Numbered from the stretch's first letter, positions 12,201-24,207 are shown. The stretch: DNA of 64,000 bases from Ilex aquifolium (GCA_951799425.1 OX637399.1:16918501-16982500), one strand, 5' to 3'. Program-made: numbers and translations. Notes: a model not told the origin generated them from the letters alone.

Positions 12201-12639
12201 CAACCCAGAGAGGAAGAAGAATTGCATGAAGTAAATTGTGTTTAGTTTTTAACTCAAAATATGTTTGAAAATACTTGTATAAGAAAGAGTCGCATGCATT
12301 AAAGTCTGTACATAATGATGAGTTTGTAGATATGTCAGTCATTGAAACATGGAGTCCAAGATTTGAAGAATGATTGCCTTCTGAACCTAAGTCTGTAAAG
12401 CCCAGTGATGGAGTTATCAAGCCAGAATTGAAACCTCTCTCGACTGACTTGAAATATGTCTTCTTGGGGGAGGGTGAAACTCATCCAGTGATAATATCTT
12501 CAAAGTTGTCAGAAGTCTAAGAAAATAAATTGACAGAGGTTATAAAAAATCATCAAAGTGCTACCGGTTGGACAATAGTAGATATAAACGGTGTAAGTCC
12601 TCTTATGTATACTCATTGTTTATACTTGGAATAGGATTC

Positions 12640-13930
12640 TAAACCATCCCAACAGCCGCAAAGAAGGTTGAATCCACATTTGAAAGAAATAGTCCAGGCT
12701 GAAGTACTTAAACTATTAGATGCTGATATCATATATTCTATATCTGATAGTAAATGAGTCAGCCCAACACAGGTAGTGACTAAAAAGTCTGTTGTCACGG
12801 TCATAAAAAACTAAGAAAATGAATTAGTCCCTATACGTACAAGCACTGGTTGGCGTATGTGTATTGACTATCGAAAGTTGAATTCTCTCACCAGAAAATA
12901 TCATTTTCCCCTACTTTTTTTAGATCAAGTCTTAGAAAGATAGCCAGTCATGCATATTATTATTTTTTGGATGGATATTTCGGCTATAACCAGATTGAAA
13001 TATCAATTGATGATCAGGAGAAAACCACTTTTACATACCCCTTTGACACTTTTGCTTATAAGAGAATGCCTTTTGGATTGTGTAATGCTCCAACCACTTT
13101 TTAGCGTTGTATGTTAAGCATTTTCGTTGTATGTTAGAAGTATTCATGGATGATGTTTTAGTATATGGTGATTCATTTGAATTATGTTTAGAGAATCTTA
13201 AAAAAGTCCTTACTCGATGTGAGGAAACGAATCTTGTTTTGAATTGGGAAAAGTGTCATTTCATGGTCACACAGGGAATTGTTTTAGGACATGTAGTTTC
13301 TGTAGAGGGAATTGAAGTTGATAAGTCCAAAATTGATTTAATAGCCAATCTCCCTCCACCGAAGACTATAAAAGATGTTTGATCCTTTCTAGGTCATGCA
13401 GGATTCTATAGAAGATTCATTAAAGATTTCTGTTTGATATCCAGACCTATGTGTAATCTTCTATGTCAGGATGTACCATTTGATTGGAATGATGCATATC
13501 AATTGGCTTTTGATAGACTGAAAAACATGTTCATTTCTACACTAATTATGCAACCTCCTAACTGGTCTTTACCTATTGAGTTACTGTGTGATGCTAGTGA
13601 TTATGCAGTAGGAGCTGTTTTGGGTCAAAGAAAAGATAAGAAACCTTATGTGATTTACTATGCAAGCAAGACTTTGAATGATGGACAAATAAATTACTCT
13701 ACCACATAAAAAGAATGGCTTACTGTTGTATTTGCTTTAGATAAATTTCGTTCGTATTTAGTTGGATCCTCAATTGTTGTGTTTACTGATCATGCAGCCT
13801 TGAAGTACTTGCTCACTAAGAAGGATGTTAAACCACGTCTCCTACGTTGGATACTGTTGCTTCAAGAATTCGATCTTATCATCAAAGACAATAAATGAGT
13901 TGAAAATGTGGTAGCTGATCATTTATCAAG
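12640..13930 (+). pseudogene. C1 reverse transcriptase and RNase H (fossil)
   Basis: RT motifs are visible as CIDYRKLN, RMPFGLCNAP and EVFMDDVLVYGDSF (near 13140), then the connection (FLGHAGFYRRFIK) and RNase H ([34 protein letters not shown]). The fragment at 50350-52404 is its closest relative in the window. The region is broken in many places and very AT-rich. Confidence 0.8.
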
Positions 13931-14179
13931 GCTGAATTATGATATAAAGGAATAGTTAATACCAATCATAGAAACCTTTCCAGAGGAGCAGTTATTTGCA
14001 GTAACAGAAGAACCATGATATGCAGATATAGCCAATTATTTAGTCAAATATACTATTCCTTTTCATTATACCTGGACCGACAAAAATAAATTTTTGAGAG
14101 AGGTACACATTTTTTTTGAGAAGATCCCTATGTGTTTAAGTACTGTAAATAACAAATAATAAGGCGTTGTGTACACAAT

Positions 14180-15306
14180 CATGAAATCAGTCAGGTTATT
14201 TCATTTTGCCATTCTGAAGCTTGCAGATGACATTTTTCTTCAAAGAAAACTGCTGCTAAAATTTTGTAGTGTGGATTTTATTGGCCCACTCTTTTTAAAA
14301 ATGTGCATGCCTTTTGTCTAAACTGTGACAGATGTCAAAGAATGGGGAATATTTCAAAAAGAAACATGATACATTTGAACCCTATTTTGGTCATTGAAAA
14401 TTTTGATTGTTGGGGCATCAATTTTATGGGACCATTTCCCCCATCCTTTGGACATCTGTATAGTTTGGTTGCCGTTGATTATGTTTCCAAATGGGTATAG
14501 GGAATTCCTTGTCGAAATAATGATCACCACATCGTGATCAAGTTTTTAAAAGAAAATATTTTATCCAAATTTGAAATTCCTTGAGCCATTATCAGTGATA
14601 GGGGAACAAATTTTTGTAATAAAGTCTTTGAAAAACTAATGAAAAAATATTTGATTTCTCACAAGATATCTGCCCCTTATCATCCCCAGACAAGTGGACA
14701 AACTGAATTGGCCAATAGGGAGATAAAATATATTTTAGAAAAAATAGTAAATCTATTTCGCAAGGATTGGTCTTTTAGACTGACTGATGCGCTTTGGGCT
14801 TACCGTACTGCATACAAAACTATTTTGGAATGTCTCCTTATCAATTAGTTTATGGTGAACCATGTCACTTTCCTGTGGAATTGGAACATCGAGCATATTG
14901 GGCAAACAAAATGATGAATCTTGATATTGACAAAGCTAGTGCATCCCGCAAACTTCAGATTAATGAATTGGAAGAACTAAGAAATGAAGCATATGAAAAT
15001 GCAAAGATTGTCAAGTCTAGAATGAAAATTTTTCATGATAAGAATATTGTGCGGAAGTCTTTTGAACCCTCTCAAAAAGTCATGTTATATAATTCAAGGC
15101 TCCGCCTATTCCTTGGAAAGTTAAGATCAAGATGGACATACCCCTACATTGTTAAACAAGTTTTTGAACATTGGGCAGTTGAAATTGAAAACCCATTAAC
15201 TAGAAATGTTTTCAACGTAAATGGTCAAAGGCTTAAGCCATATCATGATGAATTTGTTCAAAATGTGAATTCCATTCAGTTAATGGAACCAGTATATATG
15301 TCTTGA
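14180..15306 (+). pseudogene. C1 integrase (fossil)
   Basis: An HHCC zinc domain (FCHSEACR-like start near 14210, NCDRCQ near 14320) is followed by a catalytic core with WGINFMGPF, ISDRG and [10 protein letters not shown]. The C-terminal part contains KLRSRWTYPYIVKQVF and ends near 15306. There is no chromodomain, which separates it from the Tekay element. The region is broken. Confidence 0.8.
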
Positions 15307-15978
15307 AATGTCTTTATAAGTGTTTGATTATAAATAGTTGTACTAATTGTTTGTTGTTTGTTTTACAGATTAGGGTTTTGCATTATGGATTTGTCTCGCC
15401 TCCAAATCATATTAGCATTTGTCTATAATTTTATCTCATAATGTTATACATTGGGGAAAATGGGGGAGGGAACAATCCATATTCGCCTTTCTGATCGGTA
15501 GATGTTAAAGAACTGGAAAGCGAGTCAATTTTCAAAAACTTTCACAATTTTCAAAAAAATTTCACAATTTTCAAAAAAAATTCAAAAATGGATGAGCAGT
15601 TGTTTTGGTTTAGTTTGGGTATGCTACATACTTTTCCAAAAGACATACATTCTTTGATCATAGCAAAGGCAAATGTTGTTAGAAAATTAAAAATTCTTGA
15701 CAGTCAAGCAAAACCTTTGTGCGGAAAAAGTTCATTTGCTAAATGTTGACGAGCAATCGACTCAGTGGTTGTGTAAAGTGTGGTTGTTTAATGCATATGA
15801 GAGAATACAATTAGTGTGCTGAACCAATTTCAGGTCGAGCGTTAGATTGTCTTGATTGGATTAAGTATGGACAGAGTAAGGATTATCCTGAGACGCCATC
15901 TTATTCTAGTCCCGAGCTTGCAAGATATGTGAGACAAGATATTAATCGGTTCACTGATGTCCTTGATTTAGAAGATTT
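15307..15978 (+). other. C1 3' untranslated stretch with purine tract
   Basis: This holds a polypurine-like tract (TTGGGGAAAATGGGGGAGGG, 15451-15470), short direct repeats of TTTCACAATTTTCAAAAA near 15537-15580, and an open stretch of about 58 codons running to a stop at 15983-15985 (RALDCLDWIKYGQS, DVLDLEDFD) that I do not recognise. The purine tract is not directly next to the U3-like piece at 15979, so its role as primer for plus-strand DNA is uncertain. Confidence 0.45.
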
Positions 15979-16202
15979 TGATTAAAATTGATTATGATCC
16001 AAGATGAATAATTTTTGGATTTGTATAAATGTAAATAACTATAGGATGAATTAGGGTAATAAGTTAGGATTTAAGTAGTTAAATTTGTAAGTTTGAATTT
16101 AAAACTGATTTTGTAACTGCAAGCTGAAGAACTGAAGCTGGAAACCAGGAGAATATCAGGGGATAGTAGCCTGCAGGATAAAGCAAATTCCAAAGGATTC
16201 CC

Positions 16203-16236
16203 ACCGTTCGGATGGTGCTGAGAGCGTTCGGACGGT
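16203..16236. repeat. CCGTTCGGATGG / GTTCGGACGG cassette
   Basis: Two near-palindromes about 18 bp apart end 9 bp upstream of a TATA box. This is the same organisation as at 61924-61961. Confidence 0.6.
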
Positions 16237-16244
16237 ATTGCTCA

Positions 16245-16252
16245 GTATAAAA
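16245..16252 (+). promoter_or_regulatory. TATA box of U3-like piece
   Basis: GTATAAAA lies directly after the palindrome pair at 16203-16236. Confidence 0.5.
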
Positions 16253-16584
16253 GCACACAGGCGTAAAATACCGAAACCATTTGTGTGACGCCCCAAAGTC
16301 CGGGGGTCCTTTATTAACCGACGACAACCCGTCAATCCGCGGAAACACCCGTGAATGTCGCTTAACCCGACACCACGTCACAACATTCCCTTTACCGGGA
16401 TTTATAATTATATATAAAAGAATTACAAGTCCAACTTCTTTTGGTTGGTTAATCCATCCGAGATCCAGTATACCACATTGGCATCCCATTTTTGTCCATT
16501 TATATCCTTTAAGGGAAGGAAACAATAGCCCCAGAGTTTGGCAAACAAAACAAAAAAAAATAAAATTTCGGAAAAATTTGGCGG

Positions 16585-16685
16585 GCGTACCGGTACGCTG
16601 TACCCACTGGACATCGGCGTACCGGTACGCGTACCGGTACGCTCCACCTTCTGTCTGTCTCCGTACCGGTACGCGTACCGGTACG
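16585..16685. repeat. GCGTACCGGTACGC cassette, five copies (Tekay 3' LTR)
   Basis: Five GTACCGGTAC palindromes form one single and two tandem pairs, with a CCCACTGGACATC spacer. They lie about 300-400 bp from the LTR 3' end. The short translated reading frames across it are simply this repeat. Confidence 0.88.
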
Positions 16686-18340
16686 GTTTTGCCAGTTTTT
16701 GCCTTTTTCCTTTGTTTTTCACTTCCAATCCACTCTAATACATTCCAAACTCACCCAACCCATGCATAATGAGGATTTCCATATAAAACATGTTTTATAC
16801 AAGTTCCATTACAATTAATTCCATATATTTACATATCAAAATGGAATTTTGACAAAAGCTTTACAAAATAACCATAAAAAGCCACAAGTCGGCTTTCTTC
16901 AACTTTGGGGCTCGTAATGGGAGCCGTCCGCCGGTGTGTACCCCGCACCTGAAATGTTTTTCCCACAAAGGGTGAGCCACGCTCAATAGGGTATCTCCTA
17001 ATGAGGCTACTCCCCAACCTATATGCATATGAAATGTTCACATGCCACAAAATAACAATTCATAACATTCCAAGCAATAAAATGTATTCAATGTTGGAAT
17101 TTCACAATGTCATGCCATGTAATGAGATGAGACTCACTCATGCATATCACCCGAGCCCTCCCCGGCTCCTCTACACATGCAAACGCCAATGTGTACCAAT
17201 CCGTCATTTATGTTGCACATCAAATGACATTTCATTCTAGGGTCTTTATAGGGGTGGATATTTATGGACTTACACCAACGGCACCCAACCGACACGGAAT
17301 TTATGGACTTCCACCAACGGTTCCGCGTACACTGACACACTTTATGGGCTCTATACCAACGGAGTGCGTCTCCGATCACCGGGTCTCTCACCCGAGGGAT
17401 AGTCTAGCCCTTCTTGCTACCCCAACCCTAACCACCATGCAAACCGTGAGACTCGACTAGGTCATCGACCCATAACACCCGAGCCCACTTGTCATCCACC
17501 AAACTTGGTGAAGACAACACCATGCACACACACCCACTACATGCGATGTTCCCGTGCATATGCAATGTGATGTCCCATTGCAACAAAATAAAATGTTCAT
17601 CATGGTATGAGCAACATATGAACATTTACAAGACATTTCATACACTTCATGGCAAAATCATATCATAAGCATATAATTTTCCATAATCCTCTACAATGTC
17701 AACATATTATGACATGTATACATATATCAACATTTTATCTTGAATAACACCCAAGCATGTCATCACAAACTCAAGTAATAACACACTTTAATTCTCATGG
17801 CATAATATAAGCACATAGCATGCCCATAATTCATATAATCCAAGAATTTCATTGGATTAATTTCATATACCCAATTCTAGAAATTTTATTTAAAAATTTC
17901 TAATTTACCAATCCAATTAGAATTGATCTTTACCCATTTCAATACCCATTTTAACACATTACCAACAATAGGCAAGAGATACACAATCTATCATCCTACC
18001 CATTTCATAAAAACATCCTAGGCTTGGAATAAACTTTAGTAGGAGGGAACCCTACCTCTTGAAGCGTGAGGAACGACCAAGGGAAGTTCCAAGACCCGAT
18101 TCAAGCAAAAACCCTCACTTCCCGAAAATCCCGTACCTTGATCTTCGGTAAAACTTGCGCTTTTTGGTATAGCCGCGTAGCCCTTGATGAGTAGAGCGAC
18201 TTTAATTCTTGGCCCGAATGGATCCGAGCTTCGTAGCCTTCTAGATCGTAGAGAGAAGTGAAGATTTCAAGCTCTCTCCCTCTCCTCTTTTCTATCGGCT
18301 GAACGGCAAGAAGAATGGGGGAAAAATCTGATTTTCCCCC

Positions 18341-18350
18341 CTTTATATAC
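18341..18350 (-). promoter_or_regulatory. TATA box of Tekay 3' LTR
   Basis: The minus-strand GTATATAAAG is followed by a GGGGG run. The matching site in the 5' LTR is 25863-25872. Confidence 0.65.
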
Positions 18351-18739
18351 CCTTGGGACACTTGGCCCACAACGCGCCACACGGCCTCTCTTTTCCGGGT
18401 CCGTTTTAACCCCGAAACGATTAAATTTCGTCCCAGTTTAAGTTCAAAATATTTTTATTTTAACTTGTCTATAATATTTCCCCAAACTTGGAATTTTTAT
18501 AAAAATTTCGTGTACGGGGTCACCCGAGGCCCGTTCGTCTCGTAAAACGCGAAAAAATCCGACTATCTCGGAATTCTATGAAATTTTACAGGGTAACTAG
18601 TTTTCGCGAGACGAATCCAACGGTGAGGTCCGTTTCGTCATTCGAGTTCTAGAAAAATTCAGGTTTACAACCTGTACCGTAGTGGCAATTTACCATTTTG
18701 CCCTTTTTCACAAAGGTTTAAATTTTCTCGGGTTTCACA

Positions 18740-18754
18740 TTCTTCCCCCCTTAA
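18740..18754 (-). promoter_or_regulatory. Polypurine tract of Tekay element
   Basis: On the minus strand AAGGGGGGAAGAA directly abuts the TGTGAAACCC start of the 3' LTR, the standard place for plus-strand DNA priming. Confidence 0.88.
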
Positions 18755-18833
18755 AAGAATTTCGTCCCCGAAATTTACACACTCATGCACATACAATCAC
18801 ATGCATATGTAACAATCATATAACACTAAATGA

Positions 18834-20110
18834 CTATAAGAATGTACCTCCATCCTCAAATAAGAAAGGATAGTTGGCACGCACAACGTCCTCACGCTCC
18901 CATGTTGCCTCCTCCACTCCTCGGTGCTGCCACAACAACTTCACAAGCCTCACGGTCTTGCCTCGCAAAACCTGATCCCGGCTATCCATGACACGCACTG
19001 GCCCCTCCTCAAAGGTTCCATCTGTATCAACAACAAGCTCGCCCCAATCCACAACATGCGTCGGATCTGGAGTATACTTCCGGAGCATGGAGACATGGAA
19101 TACAGCGTGAATGCCCGATAAAGTTGGCGGTAACGCCAATTTATAGGCCACAGTACCAACTCTCTCAAGCACCTCAAAGGGCCCAATATACCTCGGCGAC
19201 AGCTTTCCCCGCTTGCCGAATCTGACCACCCCTCTCATAGGCATCACCTTCAAGAAGACGTGATCTCCCACCTCAAATTCCAGAGGTCGCCGCCGCCTAT
19301 CGGCGTAGCTCTTCTGCCGGCTTTGAGCCTTGAGAAGACGCTTCCTTATCAGGTCCACCTTCTCCGAGGTGTCCCTTATCAAGTCTGGACCCATAGAGGG
19401 TCTTTCCCCAACTTCAGTCCAACAAACCGGAGAACGACAAGGCCTCCCATAAAGTGCCTCATAGGGTGCCATCCGTATGCTCGCCTGATAACTGTTATTG
19501 TAGGCGAATTCCACTAAGGGTAAATGCTCTTCCCAGCTACCCTTGAGGTCTAGGACGCATGCCCGTAGCATGTCCTCTAATGTCTGGATGGTCCGTTCTG
19601 ACTGGCCGTCCGTTTGGGGGTGGAAGGCTGTGCTCATCCTCAACTGAGTCCCCATGGCTCGCTGGAAACTCTCCCAAAAGTGAGCCGTAAACCTGGGATC
19701 CCGATCTGATACTAGAGATACGGGCACTCCATGCAACCGGACTATCTCCCGTATATACAATTTGCAGAATTCCTCCAATGTGAAGGTCATCCGCACCGCC
19801 AAAAAGTGTGCCGACTTCGTAAGCCGGTCCACAATCACCCACACCGCATCGTGTCCCCGCGATGTCCGTGGCAAGTGGGTCACAAAGTCCATTGTGACGT
19901 GCTCCCACTTCCACTCAGCCACTTCCAATGGTTGGAGCAAACCAGCTGGTCTTTGGTGTTCAGCCTTAATCTGCTGACACGTGAGGCATCTACCGACAAA
20001 GTCGCCAATCTGCCTCTTCATCCCGCTCCAATAATACTGGCGACGAAGATCATGATACATCTTCGTGCCGCCTGGATGCACCGCAAAGCGAGAGCAATGG
20101 AACTCCCTGA
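18834..20110 (-). CDS. Tekay integrase with C-terminal chromodomain
   Basis: Integrase inserts the cDNA into host chromatin. On the minus strand there is an HHCC zinc domain (FHCSRFAVHPGG ... CLTCQQ), then the catalytic core with the three acidic positions seen in VTMDFVTHLP (about 19890), LVSDRDPRF (about 19706) and DGQSERTIQ (about 19598), and then the GPFEVLERVG and HAVFHVSMLRKY module typical of chromoviruses. A chromodomain follows near 18861-19007 (WQHRGVEEATWEREDVV). Chromodomains of this branch steer insertion toward heterochromatin. The region ends about 80 bp before the polypurine tract, as usual. It is GC-rich relative to the surrounding elements. Confidence 0.92.
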
Positions 20111-20399
20111 GAATTTCCTCTCTCAGACCCGTCGATTGGGGAACCACAACCCTTCCCCTAAACCGAAGACTGCCATCCGAGTGAATGGTCCAGCCCTCGT
20201 CACCGGTACCCGTCTGCACTCGGTCCCTGATGGATGATAACTCAAGGTCCTGCCCCTGGGACTCAATCACTCTGCTCAGTAGGGATGGCGTAGCCATCAA
20301 GCTCCCTAAAACACCCTGAGTCTAACCCCGATAATGCAACCCAAATTGGCCCACAGTCTCAAGCATCCGCCACTCTCGGGAAGCCACCCTAGCCACGAT

Positions 20400-21650
20400 C
20401 CCCCGTGACTTCCGGCTGAGTGCATCAGCCACTACATTTGCCTTACCAGGGTGGTAATGCAAAGTGAAGTCATAATCTTCTAGATACTGCATCCACCTGC
20501 GTTGCCTCATGTTGAGGTCCCGCTGAGTGAAGATGTACTTCAGACTCTTGTGGTCCGAAAACACCTCAAATTGTTCACCGTATAAATAGTGGCGCCAAGC
20601 CTTCAAGGCAAAGACAATGGCCGCCAACTCCATGTCGTGTGTAGGGTAATTCTGCTCGTGGTTCTTTAACTGTCGAGAACCATAAGCCACGACCCTCCCG
20701 GACTGCATCAACACACATCCGAGCCCGTCCTTAGAGGCGTCACAATAGACTGTGTACCTCTGTCCCCTTTCTGGGACTATCAATATAGGAGCTGAAGTAA
20801 GCCTCCTCTTCAACTCCTGGAATGCCTTCTCGCAAGAATCATTCCACTCGAACTTGACCTCCTTCCGAGTCAACTTCGTCATAGGCGCAGCTAACCTAGA
20901 GAAGTCCTCGATAAACCGCCGATAATACCCAGCCAATCCCAAGAAACTGCGTATCTCGAAAACTGACTTCGGCCTCTCCCAATTCATGACTGACTCAACC
21001 TTCTCCGGGTCTACGGATACACCCGAAGCCGACACCACATGTCCCAAAAATTTCACCTCAGTAAGCCAAAATTCACACTTGCTGAACTTGGCATACAACT
21101 GATGGTCTCTCAAGATCTGAAGAACGACCCTCAAGTGACCCTCATGCTCCTCCTCAGACTTGGAGTAAATCAAGATGTCGTCAACGAAAACCACGACAAA
21201 CTGATCAAGGTAGGGTTGGAACACCCTATGCATGAGATCCATGAATGCCGCCGGGGCATTTGTCAATCCAAATGGCATCACCGTGAACTCGAAATGCCCG
21301 TACCGCGTTCTGAACGCCGTCTTAGGGATATCTGCCTCCCTAATCCTCAACTGATGGTAGCCCGTGCGGAGATCTATCTTGGAATAGACCCGCGCTCCCC
21401 TCAGCTGATCAAACAGGTCATCAATCCTCGGCAAAGGGTACCTATTCTTGATAGTGACCCGGTTCAACTGCCGGTAGTCTATACACAATCGAAGGGTCTT
21501 ATCCTTCTTCTTGGCAAACAATACCGGAGCGCCCCAAGGTGAAGTGCTCGGCCTTATAAAACCTTTGTCCAACAATTCTTGCAATTGAACCTTGAGTTCT
21601 TGCAACTCAGCAGGTGCCATTCTATGTGGAGTCATAGAAATAGGCGAAGT
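20400..21650 (-). CDS. Tekay reverse transcriptase and RNase H
   Basis: This copies the element RNA into DNA and removes the RNA strand. In order: APHRMAP-like entry ([12 protein letters not shown]), [38 protein letters not shown], the catalytic [13 protein letters not shown] near 21188, the [10 protein letters not shown] connection and the [12 protein letters not shown] thumb. RNase H spans about 20400-20760 with [28 protein letters not shown] and [11 protein letters not shown]. Length and motif order match the Ty3/gypsy family. Confidence 0.95.
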
Positions 21651-21899
21651 ACCCGGATGTAACTCGATGCTGAAGTCCACATCCCTATAGGGAGGTAATC
21701 CCGGTAACTCGTCCGGAAAAACGTCCTCATACTCACACACCACCCGAGGTAGACCCAATTCTTGTCTCGCCTCATCCTCCAGGGTAAGGCTCGCTAGCCA
21801 ACCCATCAACTGCCCATGCCATCGAGAGTCATACACGGCTTGGGGCAAAGCATCTTGCTTTTCCCCCTGAAACTTGAAACAAACACCCTCCGGTGTATA

Positions 21900-22250
21900 G
21901 GCAGTGACCCTCTTCCTGTCACAATCAATGACAACCCGATGTGCCGCCAACCAGTCCATCCCGAGGATGACATCGAACTCTGACATGTCCATAACCCTAA
22001 GGTCCACGGTGAGTAGAATCCCCGAGATCTCTAACTCACAACCCCGACATATCTGTTTCACACACACCCTAGCTCCTAGGGGTGAATTCACATACAACGG
22101 CTCTTCCAAGGTATCAACCTCTAAGCCCAAATCCCTCACACATGATGCAGAAATGAATGAATGTGATGCACCAGAGTCAAATAATACTTTAGCCCATAGG
22201 CGAGAAAGTAGAAATGTACCCTGAATGACTGACTGGTCCACTGGCTCAGC
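21900..22250 (-). CDS. Tekay aspartic protease
   Basis: A retropepsin-type protease with the active-site triad inside [13 protein letters not shown] near 22178 and the flap-to-core [12 protein letters not shown] near 21965. It cleaves the Gag-Pol polyprotein. It is in frame with gag, as in most chromoviruses. Confidence 0.93.
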
Positions 22251-22499
22251 CTGAGGTGTAATGGCGTAGACACGCCCCTGGGTCCCCGAAGTCCCGGCCT
22301 GCATGCCCTGTCCTCGGCCTCGACCCACGCCCTGGCCCATCTGGCCTGCCTGCGGAGTTCCCGCTCGAAAAGTGGTAGGGGCCTGAGTAGTGCCCTGGAA
22401 CTGATACTGGTTTCCCTGGCCCGTGGTGGGGTAGGGAGGAATAAAGTATGTCTGTGGCTGTCCCACTGATGACTGGGACTGAGATGTCCCATAGCTCTG

Positions 22500-23429
22500 G
22501 GATCCTTGCCTCTGCGGACAATCCCGCTTTATATGTCCCGGTTGGTGGCAATGGAAACATGTTTTCTGGCCAGCCTGGTAGGTAGTCCTGAAGTTTCTCC
22601 CGCCTTGGAAAAATTGACCTTGGCCTTGGCCTTGATAGCCACGGCCCTGTCCTTGTTGTCCTTGTGGAGTAGAAGTCCTCTGCTTCTTCCCCGAACTAGA
22701 AGAAGAGGATTGGCCCTCCTTCTTCTTATCCTTAGCACCCGCCTCGCGGATGCTTCGTGCATCGTCAACCTCCCTCTCAATGGCCATAGCTGTCTCGACC
22801 ATAGAGTCCAAGTCTTGCAAGCGGAGGCCCACAATCTTTCCCCGGATGGATAGTTTCAATCCATCCTCAAACCTCCTTACCTTGGCCATATCCGTGGCCA
22901 CGTAATCATCAGCAAATCGGGCTAATTCGGTGAACTTAGCCACATACTCCATCACCGTCATTGACCCTTGCTTCAAATCTAGAAACTCTCGAGCCTTTGC
23001 ATGTCGAACGGCCGTTGGGAAATATTTACCCATGAAGAGCTCCTTGAACTCTCCCCATGTCATGGCCTCTAAGTTCTTCGAGGCCGTCACCCAATCCCAC
23101 CACAACTGGGCTTCTCCCTCTAGCTGGAATGCAGCTAGTCTTATCTTAGTAGCGTCTGAGGTGACCTCCATCGCCCCTAAGATCTTGTTGACTTGCCGGA
23201 ACCAATGGTCGGCCACCATCGGGTCCGCCCCTCCCATGAAGACTGGAGGTTTGTGTGCTTTAAACTGTTGGAGGTTACTCGCGTTTCCATGTCCGGCATT
23301 TGCACTAGCTTGTGCAACAGTAGCTGCCATCATGCCCATGGTTTCCGTAAATGCTTGTTGATCGAAGACCGGTGGTGGTTGGTTAATGTTCCGCCCACCG
23401 CCTCGACGTCCTCTTCTTCCACTTGCCAT
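22500..23429 (-). CDS. Tekay gag
   Basis: This encodes the structural protein of the virus-like particle. The chosen ATG at 23427-23429 is followed by an Arg/Gly-rich head ([12 protein letters not shown]). The retrotransposon gag fold spans about residues 60-215 ([40 protein letters not shown]). A Lys/Ser and Gln/Gly-rich stretch leads to the zinc knuckle [14 protein letters not shown] at 22518-22559. The knuckle binds element RNA. The start lies about 360 bp downstream of the primer site. Confidence 0.94.
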
Positions 23430-23790
23430 CTACACACACGTCAAATGGCAATGGTACACTAACTTAGTACCCCGAGGTAGGGATCAAAGTCTAAGAGTTT
23501 AAAATTTCTCATTGTCTCACTAGTAGAGCGTACGCCTCTAATAGTAGACATCTACACCATAAACTATCCCATTTATTCTTTGAACTTTCCCGTTTGTTTG
23601 TTTTCCCACTCCCAAGGTTAAGTTCTCTAACCCTAGTGTGTCCACTTCCATACACATTTTACCATGCATATAATACACATATCACATATCACATAACATG
23701 TAGCAATTTAAGCAAATAACATGTAATGTATAATGAATGCAATGGTCTAGACCCATGCCCCATCAAGCCCTAGGTAAATCGCATACCTAG

Positions 23791-23802
23791 GCTCTGATAC
23801 CA
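23791..23802 (-). promoter_or_regulatory. Primer binding site, initiator tRNA-Met (Tekay)
   Basis: The minus strand reads TGGTATCAGAGC, the canonical plant tRNA-iMet primer site, 3 bp inside the 5' LTR. Confidence 0.95.
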
Positions 23803-24106
23803 AGCTGTGACGCCCCAAAGTCCGGGGGTCCTTTATTAACCGACGACAACCCGTCAATCCGCGGAAACACCCGTGAATGTCGCTTAACCCGACACCACGT
23901 CACAACATTCCCTTTACCGGGATTTATAATTATATATAAAAGAATTACAAGTCCAACTTCTTTTGGTTGGTTAATCCATCCGAGATCCAGTATACCACAT
24001 TGGCATCCCATTTTTGTCCATTTATATCCTTTAAGGGAAGGAAACAATAGCCCCAGAGTTTGGCAAACAAAACAAAAAAAAATAAAATTTCGGAAAAATT
24101 TGGCGG

Positions 24107-24207
24107 GCGTACCGGTACGCTGTACCCACTGGACATCGGCGTACCGGTACGCGAACCGGTACGCTCCACCTTCTGTCTGTCTCCGTACCGGTACGCGTAC
24201 CGGTACG
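24107..24207. repeat. GCGTACCGGTACGC cassette, five copies (Tekay 5' LTR)
   Basis: Same arrangement as 16585-16685, with one base different between the two LTR copies. Confidence 0.88.

Larger units (their letters stand above)
8330..16283 (+). mobile_element. Athila-like element C1, old and broken
   Basis: 5' LTR 8330-9841 (TGATTAACCC...TTAGATCA), tRNA-Asp-type primer site, gag, protease, RT/RNase H and integrase in plus-strand order, then a purine-rich tract near 15451 and a U3-like piece to 16283. The element inserted into the Tekay-like LTR at 8329/8330; the matching right flank is lost. It is broken by well over a dozen changes and looks old. The gag-PR-RT-RH-IN order, the tRNA-Asp primer and the DLGASVN-type protease put it in the non-chromoviral Athila/Tat branch. 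Relatives in the window are the solo LTR at 41250-42623, the pol at 50350-52404 and the element beginning at 61656. Confidence 0.85.
15979..16283 (+). repeat. U3-like LTR piece, cut by Tekay element
   Basis: It begins TGATTAAAATTG, like family C LTRs, and carries a CCGTTCGGATGG...GTTCGGACGG cassette (16203-16236) and a TATA box (CAGTATAAAAGC, 16245-16252) in the family C order. Its sequence is otherwise unlike the 5' LTR at 8330, so it may be a strongly diverged 3' LTR or belong to another member. The Tekay LTR starts at 16284. Confidence 0.5.
16284..18739 (-). repeat. Tekay 3' LTR (2456 bp)
   Basis: On the minus strand it runs TGTGAAACCCGAG ... GGGGCGTCACA. The promoter (TATATAAAG at 18341-18350) lies about 390 bp from its start, leaving about 2.05 kb of transcribed LTR. 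A GTACCGGTAC cassette sits at 16585-16685. Confidence 0.93.

Noticed and set aside
16423-16769. Open frames rich in Tyr-Arg and Gly-Thr over the palindrome cassettes (also at 2536-2870, 24060-24291, 37381-37596)
   Set aside because: They are only translations of repeated GTACCGGTAC and occur on both strands and in several frames.
18101-18382. A 93-aa minus-strand frame conserved in both Tekay LTRs and, in part, at 61382-61651
   Set aside because: It spans the TATA box itself (the GYIKG residues are the promoter), so it is not transcribed as one message. Its conservation reflects LTR homology.
19731-20237. Long plus-strand frames opposite the Tekay coding region (also 21039-21542, 22506-22853, 22930-23361)
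   Set aside because: They are shadows of the GC-rich minus-strand gag-pol; no known domain is visible.
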